Positions 17,696 through 24,996 of a stretch of DNA of 34,273 nt are shown here, one piece after another. The notes under the pieces are model-generated. The model made no database searches. It worked only from the letters and a program-made list of their open reading frames with translations, and had not been told where the DNA came from. Positions within the stretch are counted from its first letter, which is position 1. Each line of letters opens with the position of its first letter. Both the position numbers and the translations under genes were made by a program. The stretch lies in assembly GCA_031262995.1 (NCBI GenBank), contig JAISGR010000027.1, positions 1 through 34,273 on the forward strand, read 5' to 3'. The DNA comes from Prevotellaceae bacterium. GTDB lineage: Bacteria > Bacteroidota > Bacteroidia > Bacteroidales > Bacteroidaceae.

Positions 17696-19705
17696 ATGAA
17701 CGACAACAAGCTTATGATGCGCGCTGCGGACAACATCCGCATACTGGCAGCCTCAATGGTAGAAAAAGCCAACTCCGGACACCCGGGCGGAGCCATGGGA
17801 GGCGCCGATTTTATCAACACCCTCTTTTCCGAATATCTGGTGTACGACCCCGAAAACCCCGCATGGGAAGGACGCGACCGCTTCTTCCTCGACCCGGGAC
17901 ACATGTCGCCCATGCTCTACTCGGTGCTGGCGCTCTCCGGAAAGTTCACCCTCGATGAGCTGAAAGAGTTCCGCCAATGGGACAGCCCCACACCGGGACA
18001 CCCCGAACGGGATATCCTGCGCGGCATCGAAAACACCTCCGGTCCGCTCGGACAGGGACACACCTTCGCCGTCGGCGCCGCCATCGCTGCCAAGTTCCTC
18101 AAAGCCCGCTTCGGCGAGGTGATGAACCAAACCATCTACGCCTATATCTCCGACGGAGGCATACAGGAAGAGATTTCGCAAGGCGCCGGACGCATCGCCG
18201 GCACACTGGGATTGGACAACCTCATCATGTTCTACGACTCCAACGACATCCAGCTCTCCACCGAGACCAAGGCGGTGACCATCGAAGATACTGCCCGCAA
18301 GTACCAGGCGTGGGGATGGAACGTGCTGCACTGCGCAGGCAATGACGTGGCAGACATCCGCACCGCCCTCGACGAAGCCAAAGCCGAAACCGAACGTCCC
18401 ACCCTGATCATCGGCAAGACCATCATGGGCAAAGGCGCCCGCAAAGCCGACGGCAGCAGCTACGAAGCCAACACCGCCACACACGGCGCCCCGCTGGGAG
18501 GCGATGCCTACATCAACACCATCAAGAACCTGGGAGGCGACCCGGAGCACCCGTTCGCCATCTTCCCCGAAGTAGCCGACATGTATGCCGCCCGCGCCTG
18601 CGAGCTGAAGGAGATTGCCGCCAGCCGCTATGCCGACAAGGCTGTCTGGACAAAAGCCAATCCCGCACTCTCAGCCAAGCTGGAATCGTTCTTCTCCGGC
18701 AAAGCGCCCGAAGTAGACTGGGCAGGCATTCAGCAGAAAGCAGGCGCTGCCACCCGTGCCGCCTCTGCCACCGTGCTGAGCGCACTTGCCACGCAGGTAG
18801 AGAACATGATTGTGGCATCTGCCGACCTCTCCAACTCCGACAAGACCGACGGCTTCCTCAAGAAGACACACGCATTTGCCAAGGGCGACTTTAGCGGCGC
18901 CTTCTTCCAGGCAGGCGTAGCCGAGCTGACCATGGCTTGCTGCTGCATCGGCATGGCGCTGCACGGCGGCGTGATTCCCGCTTGCGGCACCTTCTTCGTC
19001 TTCTCCGACTACATGAAACCTGCCGTGCGCATGGCTGCACTGATGGAGGTACCGGTGAAGTTCATCTGGACACACGATGCCTTCCGCGTAGGCGAAGACG
19101 GACCGACCCACGAGCCGGTAGAGCAGGAGGCACAAATCCGACTGATGGAGAAGTTGCAGAACCACCACGGCGAGAACTCCATGCTGGTGCTCCGTCCGGC
19201 AGATGCCGAAGAGACCACCGTGGCATGGCAGCTTGCCATGGAGAACACAACCACTCCGACCGGGTTGATCTTCTCCCGCCAGAACATTGCCAACCTGCCC
19301 GCAGGCAACGACTACACACAAGCCGCCCGCGGCGCTTACATCGTTGCCGGCTCCGACGAACCGTTCGACGTGGTGCTCGTGGCATCCGGCTCTGAGGTGG
19401 CAACCCTGATAGCCGGCGCCCAGCTGCTCCGCAACGAAGGCATCAAGGTGCGCATCGTCTCGGCGCCCTCCGAAGGGCTGTTCCGTCGCCGCTCCCAGGA
19501 ATATCAGGAGAGCGTGATACCTGCCGGCGCCAAGGTGTTCGGCTTGACTGCCGGACTGCCCGTCACCCTGCAAGGACTGGTAGGCGCCAACGGCAAGGTA
19601 TGGGGATTGCCCTCGTTCGGCTTCTCCGCCCCCTATCAGGTGCTCGACCAGAAGCTGGGCTTCACCGCCGAGAACGTGTACACCCAAGTGAAAGCCCTGT
19701 TATGA
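17696..19705 (+). CDS. tkt: Transketolase
   Basis: VEKANSGHPGGAMGGADF, GPLGQGHTFAVGAA, THDAFRVGEDGPTHEPVEQ. Confidence 0.96.
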   Translation: MNDNKLMMRAADNIRILAASMVEKANSGHPGGAMGGADFINTLFSEYLVYDPENPAWEGRDRFFLDPGHMSPMLYSVLALSGKFTLDELKEFRQWDSPTPGHPERDILRGIENTSGPLGQGHTFAVGAAIAAKFLKARFGEVMNQTIYAYISDGGIQEEISQGAGRIAGTLGLDNLIMFYDSNDIQLSTETKAVTIEDTARKYQAWGWNVLHCAGNDVADIRTALDEAKAETERPTLIIGKTIMGKGARKADGSSYEANTATHGAPLGGDAYINTIKNLGGDPEHPFAIFPEVADMYAARACELKEIAASRYADKAVWTKANPALSAKLESFFSGKAPEVDWAGIQQKAGAATRAASATVLSALATQVENMIVASADLSNSDKTDGFLKKTHAFAKGDFSGAFFQAGVAELTMACCCIGMALHGGVIPACGTFFVFSDYMKPAVRMAALMEVPVKFIWTHDAFRVGEDGPTHEPVEQEAQIRLMEKLQNHHGENSMLVLRPADAEETTVAWQLAMENTTTPTGLIFSRQNIANLPAGNDYTQAARGAYIVAGSDEPFDVVLVASGSEVATLIAGAQLLRNEGIKVRIVSAPSEGLFRRRSQEYQESVIPAGAKVFGLTAGLPVTLQGLVGANGKVWGLPSFGFSAPYQVLDQKLGFTAENVYTQVKALL

Positions 19706-20151
19706 AGCAGATAGGCATTTGCTCCGACCACGCCGGATTCGAACTCAAGCAGTTCGTCCGGCAGTGGCTGGATGCCAAAGGGTGGGCATACACAGACTTT
19801 GGCACCTTCTCCTCAGAGAGCTGCGACTATCCAGACTATGCCCATCCGCTGGCGCTGGCAGTCGAGGCGGGCGAGTGCTACCCCGGCATAGCCATCTGCG
19901 GCAGCGGCAACGGCATCAACATGACGCTCAACAAGCACCAGCACATCCGCGCCGCCCTGTGCTGGATGCCCGAGATAGCATCCCTGGCACGCCGCCACAA
20001 CAACGCCAATGTGCTCGTCATGCCCGGACGCTTCGTCAGCACCCAAGAGGCAGCCGCCATCATGACCGAGTTCTTCAACACTCCCTTTGAAGGCGGACGG
20101 CACCAAACACGGATAGACAAGATTCCGGTAGCCGTTAATGAAACTCATTAA
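19702..20151 (+). CDS. rpiB: Ribose-5-phosphate isomerase B
   Basis: MKQIGICSDHAGFELK...YPDYAHPLALAVEAGECYPGIAICGSGNGINMTLNKH. ATGA overlap with the tkt stop. Confidence 0.95.
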   Translation: MKQIGICSDHAGFELKQFVRQWLDAKGWAYTDFGTFSSESCDYPDYAHPLALAVEAGECYPGIAICGSGNGINMTLNKHQHIRAALCWMPEIASLARRHNNANVLVMPGRFVSTQEAAAIMTEFFNTPFEGGRHQTRIDKIPVAVNETH

Positions 20152-20408
20152 TAGCCGTAAATGAAGGTTATTAATACCCGTAAATGAGACTCATTAATAC
20201 TCGTAAATGACTCTCATTAATAGCCGTAAATGAAACTCATTTATACCCGTTTCAAAGACTTTGAAATACTCGTTTCAAAAGCTTTGAAATACCCGTTTCA
20301 AAAGTTTTGAGATACTCGTTTCAAAAGCTTTGAGATACTCGTTTCAAAAGCTTTGAGATACTCGTCTCAAAAGCTTTGAGATACTCGTCTCAAAAGTTTT
20401 GAGATACT
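20133..20408 (+). repeat. Tandem palindrome array 2: 12 units of exactly 23 bp; units 1-5 use TAAATGA/TCATTA-type dyads, units 6-12 use TTTCAAA/TTTGAAA-type dyads
   Basis: Unit starts (CGT) at 20133, 20156, 20179, 20202, 20225, 20248, 20271, 20294, 20317, 20340, 20363 and 20386, with the next boundary at 20409. Spacer TAC(C/T)CG is shared across the dyad switch. Confidence 0.96.
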
Positions 20409-20465
20409 CGTACCGCAAATCATTCCTCCATTATCTGAGGGTGTGTTGTAAGTAACTCCGGGTAC

Positions 20466-20549
20466 AACAGAACTTCTGTCAGCCTCGGAACAGAACTTCT
20501 GTTAGCCTCGGAACAGAACCTTTGTTAGCCTCGGAACAGAACTTCTGTG
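20466..20549 (+). repeat. Tandem palindrome array 3: four 23-bp units AACAGAA-c-TTCTGTT-agcctcgg
   Basis: Units at 20466, 20489, 20512 and 20535 (steps 23). 7-bp dyad arms with 8-bp spacer AGCCTCGG. Confidence 0.93.
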
Positions 20550-20571
20550 ATAAGTCGGACTATCTCCGGCT

Positions 20572-20593
20572 CCCCTCCTGCCGGCAGGAGGGG
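20572..20593. repeat. Perfect 22-bp GC-rich palindrome CCCCTCCTGCCGGCAGGAGGGG
   Basis: The sequence equals its own reverse complement; followed by GTGGCGCGTAGCGACGGGGTGGTGG. Confidence 0.9.
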
Positions 20594-20642
20594 TGGCGCG
20601 TAGCGACGGGGTGGTGGATGAATAACAGGTATTTTCAGCCGC

Positions 20643-21359
20643 TCATCGAGCGAGAGTCACCCCGAACTTTACCAATGTTCTGTTGAGGCGTTTCCCTCTG
20701 ATACTCACTTCCCGTATTCCTTCACCGGTAAAGGCATCGCTTATCGAAGCAGAGATGGGAGGCGTGCCGTACAGGCTGAACTGATAGGTGATTTCCATGA
20801 ACGCGTATATCCTCCGCGTCAGCTTCCAACCGATATAGATGCTCGGATTGACAATGAACCCGATGTTTCCGTTTCGCGAAAGATTATAACGGTCGGTGTC
20901 GTTACTGTCGGGATGCTTCAAATAGAAACTGGTGTTGTCACGTTCGTTCAGCCCCTCCAGTCCTATGCTGAAGTTGGGTTGCAGGGTGAAGCGTTTAAAC
21001 TCCCTCCGATAGGCAAAGCCGCTGCTTATGTTCATGAAATAACCGCGTGAATTCCCTTTGATTTCAGACGTACGGGTATCTCTGTAATAGCTGTAGCCGG
21101 TTTGCCCCATGTTGTTCATCCACTGTATGCCCCAGTGTTTTGACCAGAAATACCGCACAGATACACCGGTGCTGAAGCATCCGTCATCGCGGTGGCGGTA
21201 ATAGACATGCGGCAGGATGGGCTGCGTGAGGCGGCGGGTATTGCTTGTCCCGATGGAGAAGTTGAAGAGCCACCGGCGAGGGGTGGTCTCTGCTTGCGCA
21301 TGCAAACAGGTTTGCAAAGAGGCAAACAGGAGTATCAACAGGAGCAGGATGCGTTTCAT
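20643..21359 (-). CDS. Outer-membrane beta-barrel-like hypothetical protein with signal peptide
   Basis: MKRILLLLILLFASLQTCLHAQA signal; aromatic-rich alternating beta strands. Confidence 0.65.
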   Translation of the reverse strand: MKRILLLLILLFASLQTCLHAQAETTPRRWLFNFSIGTSNTRRLTQPILPHVYYRHRDDGCFSTGVSVRYFWSKHWGIQWMNNMGQTGYSYYRDTRTSEIKGNSRGYFMNISSGFAYRREFKRFTLQPNFSIGLEGLNERDNTSFYLKHPDSNDTDRYNLSRNGNIGFIVNPSIYIGWKLTRRIYAFMEITYQFSLYGTPPISASISDAFTGEGIREVSIRGKRLNRTLVKFGVTLAR

Positions 21360-21371
21360 GGTCGGTATCTG

Positions 21372-21935
21372 TTAGTAAAGTTGAAGTACAGGGGTGTCGC
21401 GGACTAACGTCTGCTCATCGGAGCATACAAACTCCACACGGAATTGATAAGTTCCTGCAACGGGATGAGCCGTCAGAAACAGCGGGTAATATTCTCCTTC
21501 ATTGATAAACCGAATGGGAGTGCCTATGCCGGTATGAGTAGAGTTCAACCGATGAAACAGTGTGCTGATATCACTCCCTGCCGGATACTCCTCGTTGAAG
21601 TCGTTCAGTGTGATGATGCGTACGGCAATCACTTGCGGGTCGATGCTGTTGCGTGGCATTCCTCCAAGTTCGAGGATGGGAATAATATGCAGTCGATACG
21701 CCCGTCCGGGGCAACGGTTTTCGGTAAGCAGCCGGGGAACATCGCCACTATTGTCGTACGAAAGCAGGGCTATGTCCGACAATTTGTTCGGGGTGACCGA
21801 CAGATCTTCCCGATAGCCTTCATTGATATACGTATTCTCTTCCCATTCATCTACCCAATCATAAAAACAACCCGTGACGTTTGTCAGAAGAAAAAGGCTG
21901 CATAGCAGCAAGCATATTACTGTTTTTGGTTTCAT
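21372..21935 (-). CDS. Predicted lipoprotein of unknown function (DUF5034-like)
   Basis: MKPKTVICLLLCSLFLLTNVTGC lipobox; ORF open to 22043 but the signal peptide starts at 21935. Confidence 0.65.
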   Translation of the reverse strand: MKPKTVICLLLCSLFLLTNVTGCFYDWVDEWEENTYINEGYREDLSVTPNKLSDIALLSYDNSGDVPRLLTENRCPGRAYRLHIIPILELGGMPRNSIDPQVIAVRIITLNDFNEEYPAGSDISTLFHRLNSTHTGIGTPIRFINEGEYYPLFLTAHPVAGTYQFRVEFVCSDEQTLVRDTPVLQLY

Positions 21936-22155
21936 GGAATCTGTTGTTAAGAGTTGAATCGTTTGGTTATTTACTTGCCATTTATAACTAAACACACGCA
22001 TGACTTCCTTACTGCACGCCGTTGCCGGCATTCTATACCGCAAATTCCCTAATAATCCTTAAATAATTGCGGCACATAGCCTGCTTCCCGAACGCACGTC
22101 AATATCTTTGTGCTATCAAAATGATATTGTCTAATAATCTTTAAAATCACTACTT

Positions 22156-23124
22156 ATGGAAACAAAAGAAACTCAATTCAAAGGATTTAAGATGAACGGA
22201 TTCGCCATGCTGTTCCTTCATCTGGTGGTGTTATCGGCAATGATTGCGGGCGGTTTTATCCTGTTTGCAACGTGGAGCATCACGGCGGCAGTTGTGCTGA
22301 CTGTTGTCTGGCTGACAATGACCGCAGGCTACATGCAGCTGGAACCCAACGAGGCACGTGCCATGGTCTTCTTCGGCAGCTACAAAGGCACGTTCAAGGA
22401 GACCGGGTTCTTCTGGGTGAACCCTTTCATGGACAAGAAGAAACTCTCGCTGCGTGCCCGTAACCTCGACGTGGAGCCTATCAAGGTGAACGACAAGATA
22501 GGCAACCCCATCCTGATTGGCTTGGTGCTGGTGTGGAGACTGAAAGACACCTACAAAGCCATGTTCGAAATCGACGCACAGACCATGGCTGCCGCTGCTG
22601 CCACCAATGCAGGAACGGGCAACAAGAACGAGATTCATGTCGGGTCGGCTGTTGCCAACCGGATGAACGCCTTCGAGAACTTCGTGAAGATACAGAGCGA
22701 TGCCGCCCTGCGGCAGGTGGCAGGACAATATGCCTACGACGACAATGAATCGGCTGCCGGCGAACTGACGCTCCGCTCGGGCGGCGAGGAGATCAACGAC
22801 CAGTTGGAACAGAAGCTCAACGAACGCCTCCTCATGTCGGGCATCGAGATTGTGGAAGCCCGCATCAACTACCTGGCGTATGCGCCCGAGATCGCCGCCG
22901 TCATGCTGCGCCGGCAGCAGGCATCTGCCATCATCACTGCCCGCGAGAAGATTGTCGAAGGAGCCGTGTCGATGGTGAAGATGGCGCTGCAAAAACTCTC
23001 CGAGGAGCAGATTGTCGACCTGGACGAAGAACGCAAAGCTGCCATGGTGAGCAACCTGCTTGTCGTGCTCTGCGCCGACGAATCGGCACAACCGGTTGTC
23101 AATGCGGGCACATTGCATCATTGA
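22156..23124 (+). CDS. SPFH/band-7 (prohibitin-like) domain membrane protein
   Basis: Two N-terminal TM segments then ARAMVFFGSYKGTFKETGFFWVNPF...LSLRARNLDVEPIKVNDKIGNPI; EARINYLAYAPEIAAVMLRRQQA. Confidence 0.9.
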   Translation: METKETQFKGFKMNGFAMLFLHLVVLSAMIAGGFILFATWSITAAVVLTVVWLTMTAGYMQLEPNEARAMVFFGSYKGTFKETGFFWVNPFMDKKKLSLRARNLDVEPIKVNDKIGNPILIGLVLVWRLKDTYKAMFEIDAQTMAAAAATNAGTGNKNEIHVGSAVANRMNAFENFVKIQSDAALRQVAGQYAYDDNESAAGELTLRSGGEEINDQLEQKLNERLLMSGIEIVEARINYLAYAPEIAAVMLRRQQASAIITAREKIVEGAVSMVKMALQKLSEEQIVDLDEERKAAMVSNLLVVLCADESAQPVVNAGTLHH

Positions 23125-23151
23125 TACACCCACAGCACACAGGAGGACAAG

Positions 23152-24498
23152 ATGATAAACGGTTATTTATACAAGTGGGCGCTGCTGCTGGGACTGCTGC
23201 TGGGGCAGGTGGCAGCCCTGTTTGCCCAGGACGCCAACCTGGCACGTGCCGAGCGTGCCTATCGGCTCTTTGTTGCCGAACAGGGAGACAGCCTGCACGC
23301 CATGCTCACCCGGGAGCTACAGGAAAAGCTCTCGCCCGAAGTGTTCAAGGGCACGCTCCGGCAGGCGGAACGCCAAGTGGGCAAGTTGCAGTCGCACTCG
23401 GAATGGAAGAAGGAGAGTGCACAAGGCATCACCATCTACTACTGCAACGTACAGTTTGAGCGCTACACCCTGCGGTTCGTGACCAGCTTCGATGTCGACG
23501 GAGGGATGAACACCATCCGGCTGATTCCGGCTCCCGTCCTTTCGACAACCGCTCCTGTCCAATATGACAAGGAGAAGATGAGCGAGCGCGACATCACCGT
23601 CGGCGTACCGGGCTTCTCGCTGCCCGGAACGCTTACGCTTCCGCGGGGGCAGAAGCAGTACCCCGTGGTGATTCTGGTGCACGGCTCGGGCGCACACGAC
23701 CGCGACGAGACGCTGGGTCCCAACAAGCCCTTTCGCGACTTGGCATGGGGACTGGCTGAACAGGGCATTGCCACCATCCGCTACGAAAAACGGACAAAGG
23801 TATATGGCGCCACCCTGCCCGAAGGACGCGAGTTGGACTACGACACGGAGGCGGTAGACGATGTCCTGAGCGCCATCGCGCTGGCGAAGAGCCTTCCGGA
23901 GATTGCCGCAGACAGCATCTACGTGGTGGGACACAGCCTGGGCGCCATTGTGGCTCCCCGCATCGCCGAACGCGCACAGACGGGCAGCCTGGCAGGTATC
24001 GTCCTGATAGCCGGCACGCCCCGTCCGCTGGAAGACCTGGTTGTGGAGCAGTCGACTTATCTGGCTTCGCTGACCGATGCTTCGGAGGCGACCCGGGCAC
24101 AGTTGGATCAGTTGAAACGCGAAGCCGAGAACACCAAAAAGCTGGGTACGCCCGCATTCAACGACTCCATTCCGCTGCTCTTGGGGCAGCCGTCGTCCTA
24201 CTGGCTCTTTATCAACCGCTATCAGCCGTTAGAGACGGCGAAGAAGCTCACCTTGCCCATCCTGATTCTGCAAGGCGAGCGCGACTATCAGGTCACGATG
24301 CAGGACTTCGGGTTGTGGCGCTTCGGCTTGTTGCGCAACAAGAACGTTGTCTTGAAGTCGTATCCCAAGCTCAACCATCTCTTGCAGGAGGGTACCGGTA
24401 TGTCGACCCCCTTCGAATACAACCAAGCCTCACCCGTCTCCGGACAGGTAATCACCGATATTGCCACGTTCATCCGCACCGGACAGGTGGCAGATTGA
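23152..24498 (+). CDS. Alpha/beta hydrolase (serine aminopeptidase S33-like) with N-terminal DUF3887-like domain and signal peptide
   Basis: VVILVHGSGAHDRDETLG...VVGHSLGAIVAPRIA...LPILILQGERDYQV...YPKLNHLL. Confidence 0.88.
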   Translation: MINGYLYKWALLLGLLLGQVAALFAQDANLARAERAYRLFVAEQGDSLHAMLTRELQEKLSPEVFKGTLRQAERQVGKLQSHSEWKKESAQGITIYYCNVQFERYTLRFVTSFDVDGGMNTIRLIPAPVLSTTAPVQYDKEKMSERDITVGVPGFSLPGTLTLPRGQKQYPVVILVHGSGAHDRDETLGPNKPFRDLAWGLAEQGIATIRYEKRTKVYGATLPEGRELDYDTEAVDDVLSAIALAKSLPEIAADSIYVVGHSLGAIVAPRIAERAQTGSLAGIVLIAGTPRPLEDLVVEQSTYLASLTDASEATRAQLDQLKREAENTKKLGTPAFNDSIPLLLGQPSSYWLFINRYQPLETAKKLTLPILILQGERDYQVTMQDFGLWRFGLLRNKNVVLKSYPKLNHLLQEGTGMSTPFEYNQASPVSGQVITDIATFIRTGQVAD

Positions 24499-24538
24499 CA
24501 ACCTGTATGGATTGACTTTGGCAAATAACAGCAACAAG

Positions 24539-24703
24539 ATGAAGAAGGAAACCACGACCAAAAACTTTGTGTTGCGCATCGATTCCGACATGATGGAAGC
24601 GATAGAGCAATGGGCTGCCGACGAGTTCCGCAGCACCAACGGGCAACTTCAGTGGATCATCACCGAAGCGCTACGCAAAAGCGGACGATTGAAGAAGAAG
24701 TAG
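24539..24703 (+). CDS. Small Arc/ribbon-helix-helix-like DNA-binding protein
   Basis: 54 aa MKKETTTKNFVLRIDSDMMEAIEQWAADEFRSTNGQLQWIITEALRKSGRLKKK; ORF also open from 24461. Confidence 0.7.
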   Translation: MKKETTTKNFVLRIDSDMMEAIEQWAADEFRSTNGQLQWIITEALRKSGRLKKK

Positions 24704-24775
24704 TAGCGTGAAAGGAAAGCGGTAATTACCTACATGTAAGTAAGCCTGCGCCTGCTCATATACCTGCTTTTGGGG

Positions 24776-24807
24776 ATTGCCGCATCCGCAGGCGTGCCGT
24801 ACCTTTG
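24776..24807 (+). promoter_or_regulatory. Bacteroides promoter ATTG-N20-TACCTTTG with no + strand gene downstream
   Basis: ATTG 24776-24779, TACCTTTG 24800-24807. Confidence 0.6.
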
Positions 24808-24813
24808 CAGCAT

Positions 24814-24920
24814 CAGATTTAATGAATTAGTTAGTCATAATTACGTAACCACTGGTACTAAGTAGAAAAGATCCCGCCCCCTGCGATGCGACATCGCGAG
24901 AGGCGGGACTTTCTGTTTCT
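24814..24920 (+). ncRNA. Candidate small RNA ending in a strong hairpin
   Basis: Downstream of the orphan promoter; hairpin TCCCGCC-ccct-GCGATG-cga-CATCGC-gaga-GGCGGGA then CTTTCTGTTTCTT; no ORF. Confidence 0.4.
24872..24920. terminator. Hairpin terminator between the convergent orphan transcript and the TonB-receptor-like gene
   Basis: TCCCGCC 24872-24878 / GGCGGGA 24902-24908 with inner GCGATG/CATCGC; U-rich tracts on both sides. Confidence 0.7.
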
Positions 24921-24996
24921 TATCGGCACGGTAACCGCCGCTCCTTTCTCAGAAGCAGAAGCGGATGCCTCCCAGCCCGCTGAATCCCTGTGCCGG

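Noticed and set aside
18671-19687. 338-aa - strand ORF opposite tkt (also 17753-18550)
   Set aside because: Shadow of the tkt coding frame; composition typical of antisense translation.
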